Source: Pseudomonas rubra
GTDB taxonomy: Bacteria > Pseudomonadota > Gammaproteobacteria > Pseudomonadales > Pseudomonadaceae
Direction of reading: 5' to 3'
DNA: 64,000 bases
NCBI RefSeq assembly: GCF_028656935.1
Contig: NZ_JAMDGZ010000027.1
Location: forward strand, 1 to 64,000
A program made the translations under genes and the position numbers. How positions within the stretch are numbered: position 1 is the stretch's first letter; each line of letters opens with the position of its first letter. The notes under the pieces were generated by a model. That model saw nothing but the letters and a program-made list of their open reading frames with translations, was not told the origin of the DNA and ran no database searches. Shown piece after piece: positions 24,416 to 33,337 of this stretch.

Positions 24416-25293
24416 GTAGTGTGGATCTATCGGCGTTGCCCGCGCCGCAGGTACTGGAAGACCTCGATTTCGAGGCCATCTACCAGGCTGACCTGGCGAC
24501 CTTCCGGTCGCATATGGGCGACAACTGGGACGCTGCTGTCGAAAGCGACCCGGTGAACAAACTGCTGGAAGTCGGCGCTTACCGCAAGCTGCTCAACCGT
24601 GCGCGGGTCAACGATGCCGCCAAGGCACTGTTGCTGGCCTATGCGCAAGGTGCCGACCTGGATCAACTGGCCGCCAATGTGCAACTGCAGCGGCTGGTGG
24701 TGCAGGCTCAAGACACCAGCAGCGTACCGCCCACCCCGCAGGTGCTGGAGGAAGACGATGCGCTGCGCGAGCGGGTGCAACTGGTTTATGAAGGGTTGAC
24801 CACGGCCGGCCCGCGCAACAGCTACATCCTGCATGCCCGTAACGCGTCCGGCCAAGTGGCCGATGCGACGGCCGAAAGCCCGTCGCCGGCCGAGGTGGTG
24901 GTGACCGTGCTGACGCTCGAAAGCGTTGGCGACGCCGGACCGCAACTGCTGGAGACCGTGCGACGCAAGCTCAATGACGATGACGTGCGCCCGGTGGGCG
25001 ATCGTTTGACGGTGCAAGGTGCGCAGATCCTGCGCTACCGCATCGACGCAGTGGTGCACATGAGCGGCAGCGGTCCGGAGATCGAGGCGACGCTTGCCGA
25101 GTGCAAACGCCGCCTGCAAGCCTGGATCAATCCGCGCCGGCGCCTGGGTGTTGAAGTGGCCCGCTCGGGCGTGGATGCCCAGTTGCATATCAACGGCGTC
25201 AGCCGCGTCGACCTGAACAACTGGACCGACATTCGCCCGACCCAGGCACAAGCGGCCTGGTGTGAAGGGATCAGCGTAACGCGGGGGAGCTGA
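24412..25293 (+). CDS. Baseplate wedge protein J
   Basis: A 293-aa baseplate J-like protein (P2 gpJ / T4 gp6 family). It starts SSVDLSALPAPQVLEDLDFE and includes the conserved AYRKLLNRARVNDAAKALLLAYA and PTPQVLEEDDALRERVQ regions. The ATG at 24412 overlaps the gpW stop; an ATG at 24295 extends an unrelated frame and is not used. It forms the inner wedge with W and I. Confidence 0.93.
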   Translation: MSSVDLSALPAPQVLEDLDFEAIYQADLATFRSHMGDNWDAAVESDPVNKLLEVGAYRKLLNRARVNDAAKALLLAYAQGADLDQLAANVQLQRLVVQAQDTSSVPPTPQVLEEDDALRERVQLVYEGLTTAGPRNSYILHARNASGQVADATAESPSPAEVVVTVLTLESVGDAGPQLLETVRRKLNDDDVRPVGDRLTVQGAQILRYRIDAVVHMSGSGPEIEATLAECKRRLQAWINPRRRLGVEVARSGVDAQLHINGVSRVDLNNWTDIRPTQAQAAWCEGISVTRGS

Positions 25294-25294
25294 C

Positions 25295-25900
25295 ATGGAC
25301 AGTCTGCTCCCGCTCAACAGCACTGATCTGGAACTGGCCATCGAGGCGGCCGGATGTGAAACCACCGAAGTACCGCTACGGACGCTGTACAACCCCGACA
25401 CGTGCCCTGCGCACCTGTTGCATCAACTGGCCTGGGCCTGGTCAGTGGACCGCTGGGATGAAACCTGGCCAGAGGCAATCAAGCGTTCGGTCATTCGCTC
25501 GGCATTCTACGTACATGCGCACAAAGGGACCATTGGTGCGCTGCGCCGGGTGGTGGAACCGCTGGGTTACCTGATCGAAGTAAAAGAGTGGTGGCAAACG
25601 GCGCCGCAAGGCGTGCCGGGCACTTTTGCGCTGCAGGTCGGGGTACTGGAGAACGGAATCTCCGAAGAAATGTACCTGGAGCTGACCCGGCTTATCGATG
25701 ACGCCAAGCCGGTTAGCCGCCATCTGATCGGGCTTGCGATCACGCTCGCCACCACCGGACATTTGCGCTTGGCGATGAGCGTGTCCGAAGGCGATGAAAT
25801 TGACGTGTTCCCTCCAGCGTCCCTCGACATTGAAGTCAAGGGCGGCTTCGGCCCTGTAGGTCGAACACACCACATCGAAACTCTGGACGTTTATTTATGA
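25295..25900 (+). CDS. Baseplate/tail protein I
   Basis: A 201-aa protein of the P2 gpI family, which connects the wedge to the tail fibre. It starts MDSLLPLNSTDLELAIEAAG and contains CPAHLLHQLAWAWSVDRWDE and RSAFYVHAHKGTIGALRRVVE, both strongly conserved in phage tail protein I. It begins 1 bp after gpJ and overlaps the tail-fibre gene by 4 bp. Confidence 0.93.
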   Translation: MDSLLPLNSTDLELAIEAAGCETTEVPLRTLYNPDTCPAHLLHQLAWAWSVDRWDETWPEAIKRSVIRSAFYVHAHKGTIGALRRVVEPLGYLIEVKEWWQTAPQGVPGTFALQVGVLENGISEEMYLELTRLIDDAKPVSRHLIGLAITLATTGHLRLAMSVSEGDEIDVFPPASLDIEVKGGFGPVGRTHHIETLDVYL

Positions 25901-28185
25901 CTGATCAAAACAGCCAGTTCTTTGCCATCCTCACGGCGGTAGGTGAGGCCAAACAGGCCAACGCCGATGCCTTGGGTGTGCCTTGGACCTTTATGCAAAT
26001 GGGCGTAGGTGATGCCAACGGCACTGAGCCTACGCCGTCTAGAACCCAGACCCGACTGATCAACGAGCGTCGCCGCGCGCCGCTCAACCAGCTCAAGGTT
26101 GACCCTGCCAACGCAAGCATCGTGATTGCCGAACAGGTTATCCCTCCGGATGTCGGCGGCTGGTGGATTCGGGAAATTGGCCTTTACGATGCCGAGGGTG
26201 ACCTGGTAGCCGTTGCCAACTGTGCACCGAGTTTCAAACCACTGCTCAACCAGGGCACCGGCAAGACCCAGGTCGTGCGGATGAACTTCATTGTCACCAG
26301 CGCGGCTAACGTGACCTTGAAGATTGACCCGGCGGTGGTGTTGGCAACGCGCGAGTTTGTAGAGCTGCGGCTGTCCGAGGAAATCGGCAAGCTTGATAGT
26401 AAAAACAGTGTGCGCGCTGCAACCACAGGCCCGATCGATCTGGGTGGTTTGCCGGTACTGGATGGTATTGCAATCCGTGCAGGGGACCGGGTGCTGGTCA
26501 AGGATCAGGTGCAGGCCAGGGAGAATGGCATCTACATCGCCAATGTGGGGTTATGGCAGCGGGCTGCGGATGCGGACAGCATTGCCGACGTTACGCCAGG
26601 CCTGACCGTTACCGTTGAACAAGGCACAAAGCTTGCGGATACGCAGTGGAAACTGGTCAGTGATGGTCCACTGGTGTTGGGTGTGGACCCGCTGGTGTTC
26701 GAGAACGTTGCCGCTGGCTACAACGGAATCGCGCCTCGCAACGTCAGTGGCCCGATCAGTGCTGCTGAAGCCGGAAAGCTGATCTATTTCTACGGAACTA
26801 CCGTCGGACAGACTCTAACGTTGCCAAGTGCAACTGATCTGCCGACGGGCGGGAAGCTCAACCTGCAGAGCATGGCCGGCGTGCCTGTGGAGATCAGCGC
26901 GTATGGCACGCAGAAAATCTGGGTAGGGGGCAGCACACTCTCGAGTGTGACGATGTATCCCTGCACTGAGCTGGAACTGGTTCGTGTCAGTGGTACGGAG
27001 TGGTTCGCCCAGGGGACCGGTACATTGCACCGCTTGAACAGCATGCCGACCCTACCCGCTGGCGCCCAGGATGGGCGTTTGGCGAGCGCCGGATTTGTCC
27101 AGCAGGAACTGGCCAATGAACGCGGTACTGCGGCTCCATTGATGGATGGTGTAGCTACGGTTGGAGTGTCAGCGAAAAAAGCCCGAGAGGATCATCGGCA
27201 CCCTGTTGATTCCAGCAGAGCTCCTGTGGACTCGCCTAACTTTACCGGAATGCCCAAGGCCCCTACGGCGGGAGTCACTGCCACCGGAAACCAGATAGCT
27301 ACGCTGGATTTTGTCCGACGGCAGTTGACAGATCTGGTCGGGTCTTCGCCCGCTGCGCTCGATACGCTCAACGAGTTGGCTGCTGCACTGGGTAATGATC
27401 CGAATTTTGCTGCGACAATGACCAATCATTTGTCGCTCAAGGCACCGCTCGAGTCGCCAGCCCTGACAGGTGTTCCAACGTGCAAGACAGCACCGGTTTT
27501 TTCCACTGATACGCATATTGCGAACACCGACTGGGTAACGCGTCGTGGTGTCCAGTACAGCAACTTCTTTTCGTTTACAGGCGTTGTCAGTGGAACCATT
27601 GCCCATGTAGGTGGCGTTGCGCACTTCTGGCATGCGGCGTCTGCTCCAACCGCCAACGCGTATAGCCTGCCCAACTCGATAACCAACAAGATCCCTCGGG
27701 GTGCGACGATCAGGGTGCAGAATTGGGGCGTCTACAACATGACGCTCGACCGGCAGGGCGTCGATCTGATGCAGGAAAACATCGACGGTGCGTGGACTGC
27801 TACCACCCGCATCATTCCACCCGACTCTTATGTGGATTGCTTGTATGTGGACGATAATTGCTGGCTTCTCACTGGCACGGGAGTTATGGGCAAAACCCGC
27901 CCCTTCCAGGCGTCGTTGGCTACGAACGGTTTCCAGAAGCTCCCGTCGGGGCTCATCATGCAATGGAATCGAGTCACTGTGGTACAGCAGCAAACGGTGA
28001 CGTTTGCGCTGCCCATTGTTTTTCCAAATGCATTTCTCGCTTGTACAGCCATCAAAGGTTACGCGATTGGCGCTGCTGAGTATTCGTTGGGTGCTGATGG
28101 AACGGTAAGCAGTATCAGTATTACAAACACCGGCCCAAACGTTGGTATGAACCAAGGCAGTATGTATATCGCAATTGGCTATTGA
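25897..28185 (+). CDS. Tailocin tail fibre (receptor-binding protein)
   Basis: The 762-aa fibre starts with a conserved baseplate-attachment module (about residues 1-165, FFAILTAVGEAKQANADALG) typical of Pseudomonas contractile tailocins. It continues with fibre shaft repeats (PNFTGMPKAPTAG, ALTGVPTCKTAP) and the ALDTLNELAAALGNDPNFAATM segment shared by many phage fibres. It ends in a receptor-binding tip resembling the gp53-like C-terminal domain (NGFQKLPSGLIMQWNRVTV). The tip decides which LPS types are killed and is usually the most variable part. A dedicated assembly chaperone follows. Confidence 0.9.
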   Translation: MTDQNSQFFAILTAVGEAKQANADALGVPWTFMQMGVGDANGTEPTPSRTQTRLINERRRAPLNQLKVDPANASIVIAEQVIPPDVGGWWIREIGLYDAEGDLVAVANCAPSFKPLLNQGTGKTQVVRMNFIVTSAANVTLKIDPAVVLATREFVELRLSEEIGKLDSKNSVRAATTGPIDLGGLPVLDGIAIRAGDRVLVKDQVQARENGIYIANVGLWQRAADADSIADVTPGLTVTVEQGTKLADTQWKLVSDGPLVLGVDPLVFENVAAGYNGIAPRNVSGPISAAEAGKLIYFYGTTVGQTLTLPSATDLPTGGKLNLQSMAGVPVEISAYGTQKIWVGGSTLSSVTMYPCTELELVRVSGTEWFAQGTGTLHRLNSMPTLPAGAQDGRLASAGFVQQELANERGTAAPLMDGVATVGVSAKKAREDHRHPVDSSRAPVDSPNFTGMPKAPTAGVTATGNQIATLDFVRRQLTDLVGSSPAALDTLNELAAALGNDPNFAATMTNHLSLKAPLESPALTGVPTCKTAPVFSTDTHIANTDWVTRRGVQYSNFFSFTGVVSGTIAHVGGVAHFWHAASAPTANAYSLPNSITNKIPRGATIRVQNWGVYNMTLDRQGVDLMQENIDGAWTATTRIIPPDSYVDCLYVDDNCWLLTGTGVMGKTRPFQASLATNGFQKLPSGLIMQWNRVTVVQQQTVTFALPIVFPNAFLACTAIKGYAIGAAEYSLGADGTVSSISITNTGPNVGMNQGSMYIAIGY

Positions 28186-28196
28186 AAGGAGTCCCC

Positions 28197-28673
28197 ATGA
28201 ATACTGAAGGGCTTGCAAGTGCACCCTCCGCATCAATCGAGAACATGTACTACTCACCGTCGGTCAACGGCTTTTATGTACAGTCGATTCATGGTGCTTC
28301 TGTGCCTGATGACGTGCGGCCAATTGACTATGAGACGTATCTGTCATTGTTTGAAGGACAGAGTCGATCAGGCAAGCGAATCATGCCCGACGATCAAGGT
28401 AATCCGGTTTTGATGGCTCAGGAACCACCTACTCTGGAGCAACGCAAAGCGTCTGCCTTGAGTTGGCGCGCCAATCAGTTGGCTGAGACGGATGGCCTGG
28501 TCGCCCGTCATCGAGACGAGCTTGAGACAGGTGGCACAACGTTGGATACCGTGCAGTATCAGACGCTTCAGATCTACCGCAAAGCCCTGCGCGACTGGCC
28601 ACAGTCCGAGCGTTTTCCCGACAGTGAGTTTCGGCCCACTCCACCCACCTGGCTCAGCACCCAAACCCAATAA
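28197..28673 (+). CDS. Tail fibre assembly chaperone
   Basis: A 158-aa protein that would help trimerise or fold the fibre. The ATG at 28197 is chosen because AAAGGAG stands 6 bases upstream and the N-terminus MNTEGLASAPSASIENMYYS then follows. The SVNGFYVQSIHG and WRANQLAETDG patterns resemble caudovirus tail fibre assembly proteins. It usually co-evolves with the fibre tip and should be treated as part of the specificity module. Two terminator hairpins follow. Confidence 0.85.
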   Translation: MNTEGLASAPSASIENMYYSPSVNGFYVQSIHGASVPDDVRPIDYETYLSLFEGQSRSGKRIMPDDQGNPVLMAQEPPTLEQRKASALSWRANQLAETDGLVARHRDELETGGTTLDTVQYQTLQIYRKALRDWPQSERFPDSEFRPTPPTWLSTQTQ

Positions 28674-28698
28674 AGCCCCGCACCGCCGGGGCTTTTTC
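28672..28698 (+). terminator. Intra-operon terminator hairpin (fibre module end), first
   Basis: AAAGCCCCG-CACCGC-CGGGGCTTTTTC overlaps the stop codon of the fibre chaperone. Strong stem with a T-run. Confidence 0.88.
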
Positions 28699-28721
28699 TT
28701 ACCCGCAACAAACCCTCTGAA

Positions 28722-28743
28722 GGCCCCGCACCGCGGGGCTTTT
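28722..28743 (+). terminator. Intra-operon hairpin (fibre module end), second
   Basis: GCCCCGC-ACC-GCGGGGC with four T residues, 24 bp after the first hairpin and 21 bp before the sheath start. The tandem arrangement shares the AGGCCCCGCACCG core with the first, which suggests a duplication. Confidence 0.75.
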
Positions 28744-28763
28744 GCATTTCTGGAGACTTACTC

Positions 28764-29930
28764 ATGAGTGGATTTTTCCACGGCGTTACCGTCACCAACG
28801 TCGACACTGGTGCACGCACCATTGCGTTGCCTTCTTCCTCGATCATCGGCCTGGTCGATACCTTCACTCCCGGGCCTACCGCCAGTGCCAAGGCCAACGA
28901 CCTGGTGCTGATCACCAGCGAGCGTGAAGCGGTTGCCGCGTTCGGCGCCGATGCGGCGATCACCCGGGCCTGCCAGGCCATCTACAGCCGTGCCAAAGCG
29001 GTCATCGTTGCCTGCGGCGTAGCCAAGCTCGACGAAGAGGCGGCGCAGACTTCGGCAATCATCGGCGGTGTGCTGGCCGATGGCAAACGCACCGGCCTGC
29101 AGGCGCTGCTCGACGGCAAGAGCCGTTTCAACGCCCAGCCGCGCCTGCTGGTCACGCCCAAGCACAGTTCCACCCTGGCCGTTGGTACCGCCCTGGTGGC
29201 CCTGGCTGACAAGCTGCGTGGCCTGGCCATCATCGATGGCCCGAATACCACCGACGAGGCGGCCATCGCCTACGCCGACAACTTTGGCGCCAAGCGTGCC
29301 TACCTGATCGACCCGGGCGTGCAGTACTGGGACACCGGCAAAAGCGCAACCCTCGATGCCCCGGCATCGGCCTGGGTGGCTGGCCTGTTCGCCTGGACCG
29401 ACAGCGAGTACGGCTTCTGGGCCTCGCCATCGAACAAGGAATTCGTTGGCATCACCGGCACCAGCCGCTCGATCGAGTACCTGGATGGCGATGCCACTTG
29501 CCGGGCCAACCTGCTCAACAACGCCAACATCACCACCGTGATTCGCGATGACGGCTATCGCCTGTGGGGCAACCGCACCCTGAGCAGCGACCCCAAGTGG
29601 GCTTTCGTCACCCGCGTGCGGACCATGGACATCGTCATGGACGCCATCCTCTACGGCCACAAGTGGGCCGTGGACCGTTCGATCACCGCGACCTACGTCA
29701 AGGATGTCACCGAAGGCCTGCAGGCGTTCATGCGTGATCTCAAGGCCCAGGGCGCAATCATCAATTTCGAAGTGTTCGCCGACCCCGAGCTGAACACCGC
29801 CAGCCAGCTGGAGCAGGGCAAGGTCTACTGGAACATCCGTTTCACCGACGTGCCGCCCGCCGAGAACCCGAATTTCCGTGTCGAAGTCACCAACCAGTGG
29901 TTGACCGAAGTCCTCGACCAAGCCGTTTAA
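28764..29930 (+). CDS. Contractile tail sheath protein
   Basis: A 388-aa P2 FI-type sheath protein. It begins SGFFHGVTVTNVDTGARTIA and contains SSIIGLVDTF, the subtilisin-like sheath core (GTALVALADKLRGLAIIDGPN, VAGLFAWTDSEYGFWASPSN) and the C-terminal handshake region EGLQAFMRDLKAQGAIINFE. Presence of a sheath establishes an R-type (contractile) tailocin instead of an F-type. A good ribosome-binding site (TGGAG) precedes it; the tube gene follows after 12 bp. Confidence 0.96.
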   Translation: MSGFFHGVTVTNVDTGARTIALPSSSIIGLVDTFTPGPTASAKANDLVLITSEREAVAAFGADAAITRACQAIYSRAKAVIVACGVAKLDEEAAQTSAIIGGVLADGKRTGLQALLDGKSRFNAQPRLLVTPKHSSTLAVGTALVALADKLRGLAIIDGPNTTDEAAIAYADNFGAKRAYLIDPGVQYWDTGKSATLDAPASAWVAGLFAWTDSEYGFWASPSNKEFVGITGTSRSIEYLDGDATCRANLLNNANITTVIRDDGYRLWGNRTLSSDPKWAFVTRVRTMDIVMDAILYGHKWAVDRSITATYVKDVTEGLQAFMRDLKAQGAIINFEVFADPELNTASQLEQGKVYWNIRFTDVPPAENPNFRVEVTNQWLTEVLDQAV

Positions 29931-29942
29931 GGAGCAACAACC

Positions 29943-30452
29943 ATGGCAATGATTCCCGAAACCCTGGCCAACCTGAACCTGTTCGTCGATGGCGTCAGCT
30001 TTCAAGGTGACGTCCCCAGCCTGACCCTGCCCAAACTCACCCTGAAGATGGAGGAACACCGTGCCGGCGGCATGGACATGGCGATCGAAATCGATCAGGG
30101 CATGGAGAAGCAGGAAGCCGGCTTCGTCACCACCGGCGTGCGCCGCGAGTCGCTGAAGTTCTTCGGCCTGGCTGACGGCTCGGCATTCAACGGCACCTTC
30201 CGCGGTGCCTTCAAAGGCCTCAAAGGCAAAATCACCCCGGTCATCGTCACCCTGCGCGGGGCGCTCAAAGAGGTCGACATGGGCGACTGGAAACCGGGCG
30301 ACAAGGCCGAGATCAAGCACAACGTCGCCGTGACCTACTACAAGCTCGAAGTCGACGGCCGCCTGGTCTACGAAATCGACCCGCTGGGCATGAAGCGCGT
30401 CATCAACGGCGTCGACCAGCTCGCCGCTCAACGTTCGGCCCTGGGCCTTTAA
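29943..30452 (+). CDS. Tail tube protein
   Basis: A 169-aa P2 FII-type major tail tube protein that stacks in hexameric rings inside the sheath. Key regions are IPETLANLNLFVDGVSFQGD at the N-terminus and GGMDMAIEIDQGMEKQEAGF; the C-terminal half carries the KHNVAVTYYKLEVDG strand. AAGGAGC precedes the ATG. It is the second of the two abundant structural genes and is followed after 9 bp by gpE. Confidence 0.95.
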   Translation: MAMIPETLANLNLFVDGVSFQGDVPSLTLPKLTLKMEEHRAGGMDMAIEIDQGMEKQEAGFVTTGVRRESLKFFGLADGSAFNGTFRGAFKGLKGKITPVIVTLRGALKEVDMGDWKPGDKAEIKHNVAVTYYKLEVDGRLVYEIDPLGMKRVINGVDQLAAQRSALGL

Positions 30453-30461
30453 GGAGCTCCC

Positions 30462-30764
30462 ATGCAGCAAGCAAACAAGACACCGAGCTGGCTGGCGGTG
30501 AGCGCCGAGCGCGTCGTCGTGACCTTGAGCAAACCCTGCCAGGCCAATGGCGTTCAAGTCGACAGTCTGGCGCTGCGCGCGCCGACCGTGCGCGATATCC
30601 GTACTGCGCAGTCACAAGCCAGTGGCGATGACGAGCAGCGGGAGCTGAACCTCTTCGCCTCCCTGGCCGAAGTCGGGATCAAGGATCTCGAGGAACTGCC
30701 GCTCAAGGATTACGGCCGCTTGCAGGCGGGCTATTTTCGTCTGGTGCAAGACGACGAGCTTTGA
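30462..30764 (+). CDS. Tail assembly chaperone gpE (zero-frame product)
   Basis: A 100-aa protein of the P2 gpE type that binds the tape measure and delivers tube subunits. It ends ...LVQDDEL-stop, with the last sense codon and stop reading CTT TGA (30759-30764). Position between tube and tape measure matches R-pyocins and P2-like tails. AAGGAG lies upstream of the ATG. The stop is probably bypassed in part by ribosomal frameshifting; see the extended product. Confidence 0.88.
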   Translation: MQQANKTPSWLAVSAERVVVTLSKPCQANGVQVDSLALRAPTVRDIRTAQSQASGDDEQRELNLFASLAEVGIKDLEELPLKDYGRLQAGYFRLVQDDEL

Positions 30765-30876
30765 TCCCAGGCTGCAGAAGGCGGCGGCAAAGCGGCTCGC
30801 CAAAGAGCTGAACTTTACCGCCGCCCAGATCATGACCATGTCGTACAGCGACATGGTCTGGTGGCTCACGGATTGA
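30462..30876 (+). CDS. Extended chaperone gpE+E' made by +1 frameshifting
   Basis: Directly after the gpE stop, the +1 frame is open for 38 codons (30760-30873, stop TGA 30874-30876), reading FDPRLQKAAAKRLAKELNFT... and ending MSYSDMVWWLTD. That ending resembles gpE' tails of P2-like phages, and the segment has no start codon before its distal Met residues. The -1 frame stops within about 16 codons. Fusion therefore requires a +1 (or -2) shift at CTT TGA (30759-30764), the same slippery pair used in the release-factor-2 gene. No long SD-like stimulator is visible upstream, only GACGAG. The shift is inferred. Confidence 0.72.
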
Positions 30877-30904
30877 GCGTATAGCCATGCAAAAGGGGGA
30901 TCAG

Positions 30905-33328
30905 ATGGCGAGCAAACTGGCGCAAGCGCAGGTGATTGGTGCCATCGTCAAGCCGACGCTAGGAGTGGTTTTCAAGGCGGTCCTGGAGCGAATCAACATT
31001 TTCAAACAGGCCGATCAGAACACTCTTGGCAAGACCCAGAGGCCGCGCGAGGAACAGCACGGGACAGGTTCAGATGAATTGGCTTCGACTGATGATTCGG
31101 CAGCGGGGCAGGACGCTAAGGTGCCAACGCAGTCGAACAGCAGCAACCCGTTGGTGGTAAAAATTGCGGGCCTTGATGTGCTGTCACTGGGCTTGATGAA
31201 GTTGGTCTTAGGGTTGAAGTCAGGCGCAGGCCAGGCTGAAGCTCGCCCGGGTGGGTCCAGCAAGGCACAGCCAGGTCTTGGCCTGGCCCCATCGGGCAGC
31301 AATACAACACAAGCAGCAGTGCCGGAAGTTGATTGGCTTTCCCTGGGCGCGATGACAATGGCCCTTGGCAAACAAGTGGGCAAGGTTCGCCCAGGTAAAG
31401 CGAGCAAGGCTCACGCAAAGGCGCGTTCAGGCGGGCCTGAGCAACGTTCCGCAGCCAAGAAAGAAACCCAACCCACCGGGTCTGGAAGTGCGCACCAGCC
31501 GCCTGCAGAGCAACCTCCTCGCACTGAAACATCGCACGACCCGTCAGCGAAACCGGACGATGCTGCTGAGCGGTGGGGTAAGCGTCTTGATTATCTGGAG
31601 GCGGGATACGATATTTTCAGTATCTATACCAGTGACCAGTCACCTGAAGAAAAGGCCAAGAGTTATGGTGAAACCCTGGGCAAGCTCGCAGGGGCACGGT
31701 TCGGGGGCTGGGTTGGAGGCAGACTCGGTGGGCCGACCGGGGCTGTATTCGGCGAACGGGGCGGCGAACTGATTGGCGAATGGGGCGGCGGTTTGGCGGG
31801 CGAAGGCTTGGGTACGTATCTGGGAAAACGCCGGATGAGTGACCCGGAAGCATCAGCTCCAGCTTCAAGGCTTGCAACAGGCCAGGCCGAAGCTCGTCCG
31901 GGTGCGTCCAACAAGGCACTGCCAGGTCCTGGTCTGGCCCCATCGGGCAGCAATACAACACAAGCAGCAGTGCCGGAAGTTGATTGGCTTTCCCTGGGCG
32001 CGATGACAATGGCCCTTGGCAAACAAGTGGGCAAGGTTCGCCCAGGTAAAGCGAGCAAGGCTCACGCAAAGGCGCGTTCAGGCGAGCCTGAGCAACGTTC
32101 CGCAGCCAAGAAAGAAACCCAACCCACCGGGTCTGGAAGTGCGCACCAGCTGCCTGCAGAGCAACCTCCTCGCACTGAAGCATCGCACGACCCGTCAGCG
32201 AAACCGGACGATGCTGCTGAGCGGTGGGGTAAGCGTCTTGATTATCTGGAGGCGGGATACGATATTTTCAGTACCTATACCAGTGACCAGTCACCTGAAG
32301 AAAAGGCCAAGAGTTATGGTGAAACCCTGGGCAAGCTCGCAGGGGCACGGTTCGGGGGCTGGGTTGGAGGCAGACTCGGTGGGCCGACCGGGGCTGTATT
32401 CGGCGAACGGGGCGGCGAACTGATTGGCGAATGGGGCGGCGGTTTGGCGGGCGAAGGCTTGGGTACGTATCTGGGAAAACGCCGGATGAGTGACCCTGAG
32501 GCACCAGCGCCAGCTTCAAGGCCTGCTCAGGCGCTGCCACCGATATCCTTGTTGCGCAAGGACAGTGGCAATGTCACGGCGGATGGACCGATGCCGGTGC
32601 TGACGAGGCTGTCATCTGTGCCGTCGCCAATACCAGGGGCCGGCCCTTTGCCAAGTGCATCCTCGGGGCAGCCTGCGCATGACGGTTTGAGTGGCTGGAT
32701 GGCGAAGCGCTGGTTTGCTCCCCCAGCAGACACGTGCAAACCATGCCCCAGCGAGCTGGGCAAAACCACACCCGCCGTAGGCCAAGCACCGACTAGAGCT
32801 GATGAGGACGACAAACTCATGAAGTTTGTCAGCGCATCAGTGACCGGGGCATTGCTTGGGTCGGCGCCAGGCGTGCCTGTTCTGCTGCCAAGCCGGGAGT
32901 TTGGCGCATGGGTGGGGGGGCATCTCGCAGGTACGCTTGACAGCAAACAGGCCGGATCGCTCGCCACCCCCGCCCAGGACAGGGGACAGGCCCCGTCAGC
33001 CGCCCGGCAACCCTTGAGCTTGCAGCGTTCCAAGGATGACGCTGGCATTGCCGTCGGGCGAATCGGCAACACTGTTCGTGGGATGGAGCCTGCGGCAGAC
33101 CAGCCAGGCGTGCTTTCCATGGCACCCGGGATGGAACAGCCTGGCGCCAGCCAACAGCCGCAGCTAGTTCAGCAAATCACCTTTTCACCCACCATCACGG
33201 TTCAGGGCGGGATGAGCGATCCCTTGCAGCTTGCCCAGCAAGTCGGTGCCATTGTCCGGCGGGAGTTCGAGGATCTGCTCCGTCAATCCACCAGCCGTCA
33301 GCTGTACGACGTTCCTCATGTTGCTTAA
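30905..33328 (+). CDS. Tape-measure protein with an internal 217-residue tandem duplication
   Basis: An 807-aa product in the tape-measure position. Its start MASKLAQAQVIGAIVKPTLGVVFKAV and its end, with QITFSPTITVQGG and VGAIVRREFEDLL, are typical of P2-like tape measures. The middle is atypical: Ser/Pro/Gln-rich linkers and two nearly identical 217-residue units (residues about 109-325 and 326-542). Each unit contains WGKRLDYLEAGYDIFS and a glycine-zipper segment (GARFGGWVGGRLGGPTG and following). The protein has little of the long coiled coil usually seen. The ATG at 30905 is preferred to 30887 because AAGGGGG precedes it by 5 bases. The protein should set tailocin length. Confidence 0.85.
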   Translation: MASKLAQAQVIGAIVKPTLGVVFKAVLERINIFKQADQNTLGKTQRPREEQHGTGSDELASTDDSAAGQDAKVPTQSNSSNPLVVKIAGLDVLSLGLMKLVLGLKSGAGQAEARPGGSSKAQPGLGLAPSGSNTTQAAVPEVDWLSLGAMTMALGKQVGKVRPGKASKAHAKARSGGPEQRSAAKKETQPTGSGSAHQPPAEQPPRTETSHDPSAKPDDAAERWGKRLDYLEAGYDIFSIYTSDQSPEEKAKSYGETLGKLAGARFGGWVGGRLGGPTGAVFGERGGELIGEWGGGLAGEGLGTYLGKRRMSDPEASAPASRLATGQAEARPGASNKALPGPGLAPSGSNTTQAAVPEVDWLSLGAMTMALGKQVGKVRPGKASKAHAKARSGEPEQRSAAKKETQPTGSGSAHQLPAEQPPRTEASHDPSAKPDDAAERWGKRLDYLEAGYDIFSTYTSDQSPEEKAKSYGETLGKLAGARFGGWVGGRLGGPTGAVFGERGGELIGEWGGGLAGEGLGTYLGKRRMSDPEAPAPASRPAQALPPISLLRKDSGNVTADGPMPVLTRLSSVPSPIPGAGPLPSASSGQPAHDGLSGWMAKRWFAPPADTCKPCPSELGKTTPAVGQAPTRADEDDKLMKFVSASVTGALLGSAPGVPVLLPSREFGAWVGGHLAGTLDSKQAGSLATPAQDRGQAPSAARQPLSLQRSKDDAGIAVGRIGNTVRGMEPAADQPGVLSMAPGMEQPGASQQPQLVQQITFSPTITVQGGMSDPLQLAQQVGAIVRREFEDLLRQSTSRQLYDVPHVA
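31229..31879 (+). repeat. 651-bp tandem repeat, copy 1 (inside the tape-measure gene)
   Basis: From GGCCAGGCTGAAGCTCG at 31229 to the start of copy 2; period 651 bp, exactly 217 codons, so the frame is kept. The two copies differ at only about eight to ten residues, clustered at the edges, so the duplication is recent or homogenised by recombination. Confidence 0.95.
31880..32530 (+). repeat. 651-bp tandem repeat, copy 2 (inside the tape-measure gene)
   Basis: Direct continuation of copy 1, beginning GGCCAGGCCGAAGCTCG and ending near CTTCAAGGCCTGCTCAGG. The same landmarks (for example GGGTACGTATCTGGGAAAAC) occur at 31810 and 32461, 651 bp apart. An assembly collapse or expansion here would change the copy number. 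Confidence 0.95.
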
Positions 33329-33337
33329 GGAGGTGCC

